From assembly GCA_031272565.1 (NCBI GenBank), contig JAISTN010000409.1:1-12156 (forward strand): a stretch of 12,156 nucleotides of DNA. The letters are read 5' to 3'. The position numbers were made by a program, and so were the translations under genes. Positions 1 through 7,309 of the stretch are shown piece by piece. Under the pieces are notes generated by a model. That model was given only the letters and a program-made list of their open reading frames with translations, was not told the DNA's origin and searched no databases. How positions within the stretch are numbered: position 1 is the first letter of the stretch; each line of letters opens with the position of its first letter. This stretch comes from Bifidobacteriaceae bacterium (GTDB taxonomy: Bacteria; Actinomycetota; Actinomycetes; Actinomycetales; WQXJ01).

Positions 1-959
1 CTGGAGCCGGGGTTGCAGTCGCTGGCCAGCGCCACGGTGACCCCGGCGTCGATCAGCCGCCGGCCGGAAGGATAGGGCTGGCGGGTGGAGAACTCGGCCC
101 CGGGCAGCAGCGTGGCCACGGTCTGGGAGCCGGCCAAGGCGGCGACATCGGCGTCTTCCAGGAACGTGCAGTGGTCGATCGCCGCCGCGCCCAACCGGAC
201 GCCCAGCCGGACCGCGCCGCTGGGGGCCAGTTGGGCCGCGTGGAGCCGTAAACCCAGTTCGGCCGCCGCGCCAGCCCGCAAAATGCGCTCAGCCTGGACC
301 TCGCTGAAGGCCCCCTGGTCGCAAAAGACGTCGATCCAGCGGGCGTAGGGCCGGCAGGCTTCCAGCATGGGGCCGGTCACCAGGTCGACATAGCCGGCCG
401 GGTTCGCCTGGTATTCGGAGGGCACCACATGGGCCCCCAGGAAGGTCACCTCGTCGGTGAACTCGTGCGCCAGGCGGCAACTGCGGGCTTCATCGGCCAC
501 GGTCAGGCCGTAGCCGGACTTGATTTCCAAGGTGGTGGTGCCATGAGCCCGGGCTTGCGCCACCTGCCGGGCCAGGGCGGCCCTCAGAGCGCCATCGGAC
601 GCCGCCCTGGTCGCCTGGACGGTGGTCGCGATGCCGCCGGCGCTGTAGGGCCGGCCAGCTTGGCGGGCCTCGAACTCGGCCGCCCGGTCGCCAGCAAAGA
701 CCAGGTGGGTGTGGGAATCGACCAGGCCGGGTATGACGGCTGCGCCGCGCAGGTCCAGGTCACCGGCCCGCGGCGTGGGGGCGGCCGCCGCCCCGGCCGG
801 ACCGGCCCACTCGACCCGCCCGCCACGCAGCACCAACACGGCATCGGACACCAAGCCCAAGTCGTCCGGGGCGCTGCTGGCGGCGTTGGTGACCAGCTCG
901 CCGATGCCTCGCAGCACGGTCACCTGGTTCTTGTCAGCCCGGCCGGCCCCCGCGCTCAT
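1..959 (-). CDS. hutI: Imidazolonepropionase HutI (3' end beyond the window)
   Basis: This zinc/iron amidohydrolase opens the ring of 4-imidazolone-5-propionate to give N-formimino-L-glutamate, the third step of histidine breakdown, in the cytosol. I translated it by hand: 319 codons are visible of a family length near 400, and the C-terminus lies beyond position 1. Metal-ligand motifs are in the right order: DSHTH (His83, His85), GAH (His177), His240 in [11 protein letters not shown] (His263) and SDCNPGS (Asp314). The N-terminus [11 protein letters not shown] is typical of HutI. Residue 243 is Gln where, from memory, the Bacillus enzyme has a catalytic Glu three residues after the metal His; I believe Gln is common in other HutI proteins. 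The ATG at 959 overlaps the hutF stop in an ATGA (956-959), so the two are translationally coupled. Family assignment is firm; only the missing end is unknown. Confidence 0.95.
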   Translation of the reverse strand, partial: MSAGAGRADKNQVTVLRGIGELVTNAASSAPDDLGLVSDAVLVLRGGRVEWAGPAGAAAAPTPRAGDLDLRGAAVIPGLVDSHTHLVFAGDRAAEFEARQAGRPYSAGGIATTVQATRAASDGALRAALARQVAQARAHGTTTLEIKSGYGLTVADEARSCRLAHEFTDEVTFLGAHVVPSEYQANPAGYVDLVTGPMLEACRPYARWIDVFCDQGAFSEVQAERILRAGAAAELGLRLHAAQLAPSGAVRLGVRLGAAAIDHCTFLEDADVAALAGSQTVATLLPGAEFSTRQPYPSGRRLIDAGVTVALASDCNPGS

Positions 960-2302
960 GGCCGCCTCACCTGGCCGCCCACCACGACCCGGCGGATCTC
1001 GCCCGGGCCGGCCACCAGCACCAGTTCCAGCGGCTCCGCCCCGGCCGCCCGCGCCGTGGTGGGATCCAGTTCGAAGAAGTCACACGGCCCGCCCAGCGTC
1101 AGCGGCGCGGCCAGGCCTAAGGCGCCGTAGCCGCCAGCCTGCCCAATGCGCCACAACTCCCCCGGCGTGAACAGGCCGCGCCGGCCGGTAGCCAAGCGCT
1201 GGCCGTACTCCAGCCAGCAGAGTTCGGCCAGGCCATCGGCGCGCAAGTTCTGGTCCGAACCGATCGCCAGCCCCACCCCAGCCTGGGCCAGTTGGGCGGC
1301 CGGGCCGATGCCGTCCCCCAGATCTGCCTCGGTGCCGGGGCACATAACCACGGGACAGCCGTGTTGCACCAGCAGGTCGAAATCGGCCGCGGCCAGGTGG
1401 GTGGCGTGGACCAGCGCCGTGCGGGGCGACAGCAAGCCGTGATAAGCCAGCAAGGCGGCCGGGGTCAGGCCGTAGGCCACCTGGCAGGCCTGATTCTCAG
1501 CTGGTTGTTCCGACAGGTGGATGTGGAGCGGTAGATCCTGCGGCAAGCCGGCCGCAATGGTGTCCAAGGCCGTGCGAGGGACGGCCCGCACCGAGTGGAC
1601 GGCGGCGCCGATGGTCACCAAGCTGGGGCTCGTTTGGGTGGCCGGCGGCGGTTTGGCGGCGTTGTCCCCGGCCGGGGCCTCGGCCGGAGCCGCTTCGCCC
1701 TCCCCGGCCGGGGACACGCCAACGGCGGCCGTGACGGCCTGGCGTAAACCCGCCAGCCGGTCCAGCCAGGCCTCCGCAGTGCCATCGCTGAACCGGGCCT
1801 GCGCGGACTCCAATGGCCGCCCGATTCCGCCTGCCAAATAGCATGTGTCCAACAGCACCAACCGGATGCCCGCCCTTTGGGCCGCCCTGACCAGCGCCAT
1901 CTCCATGGCGTGGGGCTGTTCGTAGGGCCGGCCATCCGGCCGGTGGTGGATGTATTGGAACTCGCCCACCGCAGTGTAGCCCCCGGCGAGCAGCTCGCAG
2001 AACACGCGCTCGGCCAGGTCCTCATAGCTGTCCGGCGTCAGCGCCGCCGCCTCCCGGTACATCGCCTCGCGCCAACGCCAGAAGTCGCCACCGCCGCCGT
2101 TGGTGCGCCCCCGCAGCCGGCGGTGGAAGGCATGCGAATGGGCGTTGCCCAGGCCGGCCGCGATCAGGCCAAAGCGGGTGGCGCCGGGCCTTGGGTCCGT
2201 GCCCGCCTCGAAGTGGCTGACCAGCCCCGCGGCATCGGCCGCGAACGACACCCGCTCCAGCAAGGTGCCGCCCACAACCGCCTGCCCGGCCCAGAACTCC
2301 AT
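956..2302 (-). CDS. hutF: Formimidoylglutamate deiminase HutF
   Basis: This amidohydrolase-superfamily enzyme converts N-formimino-L-glutamate to N-formyl-L-glutamate plus ammonia, so the operon uses the five-enzyme histidine route that ends with a deformylase. The protein is 448 aa. Visible motifs are HSHAFHR (His55, His57), [16 protein letters not shown] (Arg239), [12 protein letters not shown] (His262, Glu265), LVHATH (His299) and IGSDQN (Asp350). Spacings between His262, Glu265, His299 and Asp350 agree with what I recall for Pseudomonas HutF. Between about residues 196 and 227 lies a Pro/Ala/Gly-rich segment that looks like a linker-like insertion of roughly 30 residues. It starts 4 bp after the hutU stop and overlaps hutI by 4 bp. 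A related deaminase such as guanine deaminase or an s-triazine hydrolase is much less likely given the motifs and operon. Confidence 0.93.
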   Translation of the reverse strand: MEFWAGQAVVGGTLLERVSFAADAAGLVSHFEAGTDPRPGATRFGLIAAGLGNAHSHAFHRRLRGRTNGGGGDFWRWREAMYREAAALTPDSYEDLAERVFCELLAGGYTAVGEFQYIHHRPDGRPYEQPHAMEMALVRAAQRAGIRLVLLDTCYLAGGIGRPLESAQARFSDGTAEAWLDRLAGLRQAVTAAVGVSPAGEGEAAPAEAPAGDNAAKPPPATQTSPSLVTIGAAVHSVRAVPRTALDTIAAGLPQDLPLHIHLSEQPAENQACQVAYGLTPAALLAYHGLLSPRTALVHATHLAAADFDLLVQHGCPVVMCPGTEADLGDGIGPAAQLAQAGVGLAIGSDQNLRADGLAELCWLEYGQRLATGRRGLFTPGELWRIGQAGGYGALGLAAPLTLGGPCDFFELDPTTARAAGAEPLELVLVAGPGEIRRVVVGGQVRRP

Positions 2303-2306
2303 CGCC

Positions 2307-3977
2307 CTACCCCTGGGTTGCCGCCAGGTCCAGCAACGGCAACTTGATGCCTCGGTCGTGGGCTACCGCGATGGCCCGCTCGTAGCCGGCATCGGCGTGG
2401 CGCATCACGCCCGTGCCCGGGTCGTTCAACAAGACTCGTGCAATCTTCTGGGCGGCCAGCTCGGTGCCGTCCGCCACCACCACCTGCCCGGCGTGGATCG
2501 ACCGGCCAATGCCAACGCCGCCGCCGTGGTGGATCGACACCCAGGTGGCGCCGCTGGCGGTATTGAGCAGCGCGTTCAGCAGTGGCCAATCCGCGATCGC
2601 GTCTGAGCCGTCCCGCATCGACTCGGTCTCACGGTAGGGCGAGGCCACCGAACCGGCGTCCAGGTGGTCCCGGCCAATCACGATTGGTGCGGAGATCTCC
2701 CCGCTGGCCACCAGTTCGTTGAAGCGCAGCCCGGCCCGGTGGCGTTCGCCGTAGCCCAGCCAGCAGATCCGGGCCGGCAGGCCCTGATAATGCACCAGGC
2801 GGCCGGCTGCCTCGATCCAGCGGCGCAGGGCCGGGTCCTGCCCAAACAGGTCCAGGATGGCCCGGTCGGTGGCGGCGATATCCGCCGGGTCGCCGGACAG
2901 GGCGGCCCAGCGGAAGGGCCCCTTGCCTTCGCAAAACAGAGGGCGGATGTAAGCCGGCACAAAACCAGGGAACTCGAAGGCCCGCTCGCAACCGCCCAGT
3001 TCCGCCTCCGTCCGGATCGAGTTGCCGTAGTCGAAGACCTCCGCGCCGCCGTCTTGGAAACCCACCATGGCGGCCACCTGGCGGGCCATCGAGGCCCGGG
3101 CCAGTTTGGTGAAGCCAGCCTCGTCGCTGGCCGCCCGTTGGTGCCATTCGGCCACGCCAACTTCCTCCGGCAGGTACATCAACGGGTCATGGGCGGAAGT
3201 CTGGTCGGTCACTACGTCGATGGGTGCCCCCCGGTGCAACAATGCGGGGTAGACGGTGGCGGCGTTGCCCACCAGACCCACCGAACGGGGCAGGCCGGCT
3301 TGTTTGGCCTCGACCGCGCGCGCCAGGGCCGTGTCCAAGTCCGTGTGGTACTCATCGAGGTAGCCGTGCTCCACCCGCCGGGCCAGGCGGGATTCGTCCA
3401 CGTCGACAATCAGCACGGCGCCCTCATTCAGGGTGACGGCCAGCGGTTGGGCGCCGCCCATGCCGCCCGCCCCCGCGGTCAGCGTCAAGGTGCCCTTGAG
3501 CGAGCCACCAAAACGTTTCTTGGCCACCTGGGCAAACGTCTCATAGGTGCCCTGCAGGATGCCTTGGGTGCCGATGTAGATCCACGAACCGGCCGTCATC
3601 TGGCCATACATGATCAGCCCGGCCGCCTCCAGCCTGCGGAACTCCGGCCAGGTAGCCCAGTCCCCCACCAGGTTGGAGTTGGCGATCAGGACCCGCGGTG
3701 CCCATTCGTGGGTCCGGAAGACCCCCACCGGCTTGCCGGACTGCACCAGCAGCGTCTCATCCGCTTCGAGGTCCCGCAAGGCGGCCACAATGCCGTCAAA
3801 GGCGGCCCAACTACGGGCCGCCCGGCCGGAGCCGCCATAAACCACCAAGTCATCGGGGTGTTCGCCCACCTCCGGGTCCAGGTTGTTCATCAACATCCGC
3901 AGTGGCGCCTCCGTCTGCCATGACTTGGCCGTCAACGTGGTGCCGCGGGGCGCCCGCACCGGGCGTGCTCCAATCAT
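2307..3977 (-). CDS. hutU: Urocanate hydratase (urocanase) HutU
   Basis: HutU adds water to urocanate to give 4-imidazolone-5-propionate, using tightly bound NAD+ as an electrophile, in the cytosol. The 556-aa product has the full family length. It shows [13 protein letters not shown] near residue 46, [16 protein letters not shown] at 90-105, the NAD-binding [11 protein letters not shown] near 168-178, [15 protein letters not shown] at 256-270, [13 protein letters not shown] at 345-357, and [16 protein letters not shown] with Cys405, which corresponds to the essential cysteine near position 410 of the Pseudomonas enzyme. The frame stays open further upstream to 4079, but the ATG at 3977 is chosen because a clear AAGGAG lies 5 nt before it and the homologous region starts here. 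The gene begins 10 bp after hutH and ends 4 bp before hutF. Identification is essentially certain. Confidence 0.97.
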   Translation of the reverse strand: MIGARPVRAPRGTTLTAKSWQTEAPLRMLMNNLDPEVGEHPDDLVVYGGSGRAARSWAAFDGIVAALRDLEADETLLVQSGKPVGVFRTHEWAPRVLIANSNLVGDWATWPEFRRLEAAGLIMYGQMTAGSWIYIGTQGILQGTYETFAQVAKKRFGGSLKGTLTLTAGAGGMGGAQPLAVTLNEGAVLIVDVDESRLARRVEHGYLDEYHTDLDTALARAVEAKQAGLPRSVGLVGNAATVYPALLHRGAPIDVVTDQTSAHDPLMYLPEEVGVAEWHQRAASDEAGFTKLARASMARQVAAMVGFQDGGAEVFDYGNSIRTEAELGGCERAFEFPGFVPAYIRPLFCEGKGPFRWAALSGDPADIAATDRAILDLFGQDPALRRWIEAAGRLVHYQGLPARICWLGYGERHRAGLRFNELVASGEISAPIVIGRDHLDAGSVASPYRETESMRDGSDAIADWPLLNALLNTASGATWVSIHHGGGVGIGRSIHAGQVVVADGTELAAQKIARVLLNDPGTGVMRHADAGYERAIAVAHDRGIKLPLLDLAATQG

Positions 3978-3982
3978 TGGTT

Positions 3983-3988
3983 CTCCTT
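3983..3988 (-). promoter_or_regulatory. Ribosome binding site of hutU
   Basis: On the minus strand the bases read AAGGAG, 5 nt before the ATG at 3977. The site shares a base with the hutH stop codon TGA (3988-3990), so ribosomes finishing hutH stop on the hutU loading site. This fixes the hutU start and argues against the longer open frame starting at 4079. Confidence 0.8.
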
Positions 3989-5577
3989 CACAGGCTAGGG
4001 CCGGCCTCGTTGCCGGCCGGGTCGGGGCCGGTGGCCCCACTGATTGGTCCAGACAGCGCCGCCCGTGCCACCGCCCCATCGCGGACCAGGGCGTAGACGG
4101 CGTCGATTTCGGGGGCCAGGTAGCGGTCCAGGCCGGGGCCTGGCACGGTGGGCCGCAGCAGCTTCAGCACCCGCCGGGCGGCGGCGCCGGGTTTGAGGGG
4201 TGCGCGCAGTTCGATGGCCCGGGTGGCGGCCATGATCTCAATCGCCAGGACACGGCCCAAGGCGTCGATGGCGCGGCGTAGCTTGAGGCCCGCCGCCCAG
4301 CCCATCGAGACATGGTCTTCCTGCTTGGCCGATGACGGAATCGAATCGACCGAGGCCGGCACGGCCAGCCGCTTCAACTCGCTGACCGCGCCGGCCGCCG
4401 TGTACTGGGCGATCATCAGCCCGGAATGTAGGCCGGGATCAGCCGCCAGGAAGGCCGGCAGGCCGTGGTTGCGGGCCACATCCAGTAGCCGGTCGGTGCG
4501 CCGCTCGCTCATCGAGGCGACATCGGCCGCCGGGATGGCCAGCATGTCCAGGGCGTACGCGACCGGCGCGCCGTGGAAGTTGCCATTCGATTCGAGCGTC
4601 CCCAGATGGGTGATGACCGGGTTGTCGATGATACTGACCAGTTCGATGGCGGCAATGCCGTTGGCGAAGCGTTGGACCTCGCGGGCCGCCCCGGTCACTT
4701 GGGGGGCGCAGCGCAGCGAGTAGGCGTCTTGCACCCGGGCCGCCGCCTCAGCCTGGAGGTGGTCGATAATGCCGGAGCCGCGCAGTGTCAGCACCATGTT
4801 GCGGGCTGACTCGGTCTGCCCGGGGTAGGGCCGCAGCACTTGCAGGTGGGTCTGGAACGGCCCGGCATGCCCGGCCGTGGCCTCCACCGACAGGGCTGCC
4901 GCGACATCGGCCGTGTCCCACAAGCCCGCCAAGTCCTGCAGGCCCAGTATCAACATGCCCAGCATGCCGTCGGTGCCGTTGATCAGCGCCAGGCCTTCCT
5001 TTTCGGTCAGGCGGACCGGTAACAGGTTGGCCGCCGCCAGGGCCTGGGCGGCATCGATCAGGTGGCCCCGCGCGTCACGGACCTGGCCTTCGCCCATCAG
5101 GGCCAGGGCGCAGTGGGCCAGGGGCGCCAGGTCTCCTGAACAGCCCAGTGAGCCGTATTCGCCGATCACGGGCGTGATGTGGGCGTTGAGCAGGCCGGCG
5201 TAGGCCACCGCCGTGGCCGGGCGCACCCCGGTCCGCCCGGTGGCCAGCGTGCTAAGGCGCAGCAGCATCATGGCGCGGACCACCTCGCGGTCCACCTCCG
5301 CACCGGTGGAGGCGGCGTGGCTGCGCACCACATTCGCCTGGAGGGCTGCCCTGTCCCCCGCCGCGATCTCGCGTGTTGCCAGGGCGCCAAAACCGGTCGA
5401 GACGCCGTAGTGCGCCGCCGGGTCGCTGCCCAGCCCGGCAATCAGGTCCGCCCCTTCTTGGAGGGCACCGAGAGCTGCCGCGGTCAACTCGACCCTGGCG
5501 CCATGGCGGGCCACAGCCACCACCTGGTCCACTGTGATCGGCTCTGGTCCTACCGCCACCACTGAGACTTGATTCAT
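3988..5577 (-). CDS. hutH: Histidine ammonia-lyase (histidase) HutH
   Basis: HutH removes ammonia from L-histidine to give trans-urocanate, the committing step of the pathway, using a self-formed MIO electrophile. From the chosen start the product is 529 aa. It carries HYGVSTGFG (catalytic Tyr57), [15 protein letters not shown] with Cys146-Ser147-Gly148 as the MIO triad, [41 protein letters not shown], and [13 protein letters not shown]. Most histidases have Ala-Ser-Gly; Cys-Ser-Gly is, to my knowledge, usual in actinobacterial HutH. An in-frame ATG also exists at 5607. I prefer 5577 because the family N-terminus ([23 protein letters not shown]) begins there and AGGG lies just upstream; the alternative adds ten residues. 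It is the first gene of the operon, and the phased repeats upstream (5644-5673) may control it. A phenylalanine or tyrosine ammonia-lyase is unlikely because of the hut context. Confidence 0.96.
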   Translation of the reverse strand: MNQVSVVAVGPEPITVDQVVAVARHGARVELTAAALGALQEGADLIAGLGSDPAAHYGVSTGFGALATREIAAGDRAALQANVVRSHAASTGAEVDREVVRAMMLLRLSTLATGRTGVRPATAVAYAGLLNAHITPVIGEYGSLGCSGDLAPLAHCALALMGEGQVRDARGHLIDAAQALAAANLLPVRLTEKEGLALINGTDGMLGMLILGLQDLAGLWDTADVAAALSVEATAGHAGPFQTHLQVLRPYPGQTESARNMVLTLRGSGIIDHLQAEAAARVQDAYSLRCAPQVTGAAREVQRFANGIAAIELVSIIDNPVITHLGTLESNGNFHGAPVAYALDMLAIPAADVASMSERRTDRLLDVARNHGLPAFLAADPGLHSGLMIAQYTAAGAVSELKRLAVPASVDSIPSSAKQEDHVSMGWAAGLKLRRAIDALGRVLAIEIMAATRAIELRAPLKPGAAARRVLKLLRPTVPGPGLDRYLAPEIDAVYALVRDGAVARAALSGPISGATGPDPAGNEAGPSL

Positions 5578-5643
5578 CTGCCCTGCAGCCTTCCTGTCGA
5601 TGTCCATTGTCGCGCGTCCCCGGGTCTGGAGCGCTACCTACTA

Positions 5644-5673
5644 GTTTCCACCCTGTAAAACCCTGTTTCCACC
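5644..5673. promoter_or_regulatory. Phased direct repeats upstream of hutH, candidate operator
   Basis: The plus strand has GTTTCCACC at 5644-5652 and again at 5665-5673, exactly 21 bp apart (two DNA turns). CCCTGT occurs at 5651-5656 and 5661-5666, 10 bp apart (one turn). Such phasing puts identical base contacts on one face of the helix, as expected for cooperative regulator binding. The cluster sits 67-96 bp upstream of the preferred hutH start and in the 259-bp gap shared with the divergent toxin-antitoxin operon. No convincing -35/-10 pair for hutH was found nearby. The link to hut control is inference from position only. Confidence 0.35.
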
Positions 5674-5772
5674 ACCCGGTAAGGAACCTGAGGCGCCCGC
5701 ACGGCTAGTACCTCCCACCTCTGCCCCGGCGGAAAGGCAGAACCAAACCCAGGCCAACTCCGGCTGTTGCGA

Positions 5773-5800
5773 ATGACAGGTGAACCAACTTGACTATAAT
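5773..5800 (+). promoter_or_regulatory. Promoter of the plus-strand toxin-antitoxin operon
   Basis: A -35 element ATGACA (5773-5778, five of six consensus bases) and a perfect -10 TATAAT (5795-5800) are separated by 16 bp. They point at the antitoxin start at 5837, giving a short leader of about 30 nt. This is a stronger sigma70-type match than any other seen in the window. Confidence 0.65.
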
Positions 5801-5812
5801 GGTCAATCAAGT
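5788..5812. promoter_or_regulatory. Palindromic operator over the -10 box
   Basis: Two nested inverted repeats cover the -10 box: TTGAC (5790-5794) with GTCAA (5802-5806), arms 12 bp centre to centre, and ACTTGA (5788-5793) with TCAAGT (5807-5812). Phd/YefM-type antitoxins are known to repress their own operon by binding palindromes over the promoter, and occupancy here would block RNA polymerase. Binding by this particular antitoxin is inferred. Confidence 0.5.
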
Positions 5813-5825
5813 CATATCACCAGCT

Positions 5826-5831
5826 AGGAGG
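5826..5831 (+). promoter_or_regulatory. Strong ribosome binding site of the Phd-type antitoxin
   Basis: A full AGGAGG lies 5 nt before the ATG at 5837. A consensus site on the antitoxin alongside a GTG start on the overlapping toxin fits the expected excess of antitoxin over toxin. Confidence 0.75.
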
Positions 5832-5836
5832 CCGCC

Positions 5837-6082
5837 ATGCAGGCCCTGCAAGTAGCCCAGGCCAAAGCCAACCTGTCCACCGTGCTGCGGGCGGTTGAAG
5901 CAGGCGAGGAATTCCTCATCACGCGCGGCGCAGCCAAGACACCCGTAGCCGCCGTCATACCCATCGCCCTTTGGCGTAAGGCACGCGAACGCCGGCTGGG
6001 TGCGATCGAACACTGGGGCCCAATCGAGTTCGGCGATGACTGGGCTATGACCGATGAAGACCTGGTCGGGTCCACCCAGTGA
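5837..6082 (+). CDS. Type II antitoxin, Phd/YefM family
   Basis: An 81-aa protein with a Phd/YefM-like N-terminus: ALQVAQAKANLSTVLRAVEAGEEFLITR resembles the DNA-binding part of the family, followed by AAKTPVAAVIP, the usual end of that fold. The C-terminal half (from about residue 47, ending FGDDWAMTDEDLVGSTQ) is acidic and is expected to wrap the partner toxin. The last bases overlap the next gene in a GTGA (6079-6082), the typical coupled antitoxin-first order. The promoter and palindrome just upstream suggest autorepression. It neutralises the PIN-domain product of the next gene. Family assignment rests on motif recognition and the partner; a gene name such as phd or vapB is not assigned because subfamily naming varies. 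Confidence 0.85.
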   Translation: MQALQVAQAKANLSTVLRAVEAGEEFLITRGAAKTPVAAVIPIALWRKARERRLGAIEHWGPIEFGDDWAMTDEDLVGSTQ

Positions 6083-6474
6083 ACTACCTGGCCGACACCC
6101 ACATCTTGGTCTGGGCTCTGAACCAACCGTCCCGCCTGTCCCAGGCCGCCCGGACGGCTGTCCTTGATCCAGACGCAGAGGTTTTCTACAGTCCGGTTAG
6201 TCTATGGGAAATCGCCATCAAGCACGGCTTGGGCAAGATGAGTCTCGCTGGCCACACACCGGAGGAATTCCTTGAAACTGTGCAGGCATCCCTCTTCCGC
6301 GCCCTCCCCCTCGAATCGGCCCAGCTTGCCTCAAGTTACCGCCTGCCCCGCCACCACTCGGATCCGTTCGACCGTCTCCTGGTTTGGCAGGCAATCCAAG
6401 AGAACCTGACACTGATCACCAGTGACAAGAACCTTGCGGTTTACCAAGCCGACGGTCTGACCCTGCTTCAGTAG
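6079..6474 (+). CDS. Type II toxin, PIN-domain ribonuclease (VapC-like, Sll0205-like subtype)
   Basis: A 131-aa PIN-domain protein, the normal size for VapC-type toxins, which cleave RNA with Mg2+ held by acidic residues. The expected carboxylates are present: Asp6 in NYLADTHILVWAL, Glu44 in SLWEIAIKHGLGK, Asp95/Asp98 in RHHSDPFDRLLVWQA, and Asp116 in LITSDKNL. DTHILVWAL with LWEIAIK marks the subtype usually paired with Phd-type antitoxins. It starts with GTG inside the antitoxin stop codon (GTGA overlap). Base composition is lower in G+C than the flanks: row 6181-6240 is 30/60 G+C. Target RNA cannot be told from sequence. No frameshift or lost catalytic residue is seen, so it is probably active. 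Confidence 0.88.
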   Translation: MNYLADTHILVWALNQPSRLSQAARTAVLDPDAEVFYSPVSLWEIAIKHGLGKMSLAGHTPEEFLETVQASLFRALPLESAQLASSYRLPRHHSDPFDRLLVWQAIQENLTLITSDKNLAVYQADGLTLLQ

Positions 6475-6498
6475 GCCGGCCACTCGGGCCCGCTCACA

Positions 6499-6581
6499 CT
6501 GCCAGGCGCCGCCTGCCCGTACCGGCCTGCCTGCGGTTAGTCGCGGGAGTGGAGCCAGCCTTCCGGTAGCACCGGCAGGCG
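6499..6581. repeat. 83-bp direct repeat, left copy (displaced dus 3' end)
   Basis: This stretch matches 7347-7429 at 79 of 83 positions with no gaps, at a constant offset of 848 bp. Mismatches are at 6527, 6551, 6552 and 6577. Outside these limits the sequences diverge at once. Inside are two small dyads, CAGGC-GCC-GCCTG (6503-6515) and CCGGT-AGC-ACCGG (6563-6575), near either end of the repeat. The copy lies between the two convergent toxin genes. Confidence 0.93.
6537..6581 (-). pseudogene. Fragment of a dus 3' end
   Basis: Read on the minus strand this fragment encodes [14 protein letters not shown] and then TAA (6537-6539), against [18 protein letters not shown] at the end of the intact dus at 7385. 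Two of 14 residues differ (Pro to Leu and Asp to His) while frame and stop are kept. The differences suggest a copy from a diverged dus allele, or an old duplication, rather than a very recent one. It has no start of its own and is not expected to be translated independently. Confidence 0.75.
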
Positions 6582-6596
6582 ATCTATCCGAATACC

Positions 6597-7034
6597 CTAG
6601 GTGCCCGGCTCCGCCCGGAAGGCTTCGGGTGTCACGGCCCTGATGCCCCGCCCTGCCAGCACCCGCACCATGGTCTGATCACAGGTGACAACGCAGTCCA
6701 GTCCCTCCCGGATCGATTCGGCTGCGGCTACATGGATGGCGTCAAGTGACTTGATGACTTCTGGGAGGGCCCTGGCGGTCGCGATTGTCGTGCTGTCGAG
6801 TGGGATCGCCGCAATGTGGTCAAGGGCCTTGTTGACAACTTCGGGGATCTCGGGGCGGTCCGGCAGTTCGTGGGCGAGGCGGATGGCCGTTCGGCTGGCC
6901 TCCAGCCAAAGCAACTCCGAACTGACCAGGTGAAGGTCTGCCGCGCAAAGAATGGCCAGAGCGGCCTCGTGTCCGGTCGCATCCGGGACCATGCCTCGCA
7001 TGAAGGCGGAGGTGTCAAGGTAAACCGTTCTCAC
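6597..7034 (-). CDS. Type II toxin, PIN-domain ribonuclease (VapC-like)
   Basis: A 145-aa PIN-domain protein, predicted to be an Mg2+-dependent RNase toxin. Acidic residues fit the PIN active site: Asp7 in TVYLDTSAFMRG, Glu40 and/or Glu45 in SSELLWLEASRTA, Asp98 in IKSLDAIHVAAA, and Asp119 in VVTCDQTMVRVL. It starts with GTG within the antitoxin stop (GTGA at 7031-7034). It belongs to a different PIN branch from the toxin at 6079-6474: DTSAFMR and SLDAIHVAAA here versus DTHILVWAL and HSDPFDRLL there, so the two modules are not recent duplicates. The TAG stop is followed in frame by five codons that run straight into the dus-end fragment. Row 6781-6840 has 34/60 G+C, lower than the surrounding housekeeping genes. 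Confidence 0.87.
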   Translation of the reverse strand: MRTVYLDTSAFMRGMVPDATGHEAALAILCAADLHLVSSELLWLEASRTAIRLAHELPDRPEIPEVVNKALDHIAAIPLDSTTIATARALPEVIKSLDAIHVAAAESIREGLDCVVTCDQTMVRVLAGRGIRAVTPEAFRAEPGT

Positions 7035-7309
7035 CAGAACCGCCTGTCGGCGCGTTCCTCTTCCAGCAACGCGTCGATGTCGATACCCAAAGGTTCCGTC
7101 AGGTGCGGGACAAGCTCCTCCTGCGTCTTAGCCGGAATGATCTTCGCCGCCGCCACCAGGCGCTCCCACGAATCCACCGGCCGGAACGGAATCACCCGGG
7201 CCAACGGCCGCCCAGACTTGGTAATGACTAGTTCTTCGCCGTTCTGAACACGCTGAAAGACTGCCGAGGTGTGCTGGTTCACCTCCCGGATGGTCAACGT
7301 AGCTGCCAT
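7031..7309 (-). CDS. Type II antitoxin, Phd/YefM family
   Basis: A 92-aa antitoxin. Residues 4-42 (TLTIREVNQHTSAVFQRV, then EELVITKSGRPLARVIPF) are a classic Phd/YefM DNA-binding fold, the ITKSGRPLA stretch being its hallmark. The C-terminal part, with IDIDALLEEERADRRFW at the end, is the acidic toxin-binding tail. It precedes and overlaps its toxin by GTGA. The ATG at 7309 lacks an obvious Shine-Dalgarno sequence, and only 75 bp separate it from the dus stop, so its promoter must lie within or beside the right-hand repeat unless it is read through from dus. A small dyad TGTC-A-GACA at 7329-7337 and a direct TGTCAG repeat (7312, 7329) in this leader could be an operator. It should neutralise the PIN toxin downstream. 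Confidence 0.88.
   Translation of the reverse strand: MAATLTIREVNQHTSAVFQRVQNGEELVITKSGRPLARVIPFRPVDSWERLVAAAKIIPAKTQEELVPHLTEPLGIDIDALLEEERADRRFW

Noticed and set aside
429..1130. A 233-aa plus-strand open frame spanning the hutF-hutI junction
   Set aside because: It is antisense to both hut genes, with Gly/Arg/Pro-rich sequence typical of shadow frames.
2664..3923. A 419-aa open frame on the plus strand opposite hutU
   Set aside because: It mirrors the hutU codons in GC-rich DNA where stop codons are rare on the opposite strand, and shows no recognisable motif or ribosome site. hutU is certain on the minus strand.
3999..4018. Hairpin GGCCGGC/GCCGGCC with a 6-nt loop just before the hutH stop
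   Set aside because: It is inside hutH coding sequence, has no U-tract, and GGCCGG-type words are very common in this DNA. An operon-internal terminator is not supported.
6503..6515. CAGGC-GCC-GCCTG dyad read as a bidirectional terminator between the two toxin genes
   Set aside because: The 5-bp stem with a 3-nt loop has no U-run on either strand. It is described as part of the 83-bp repeat instead.
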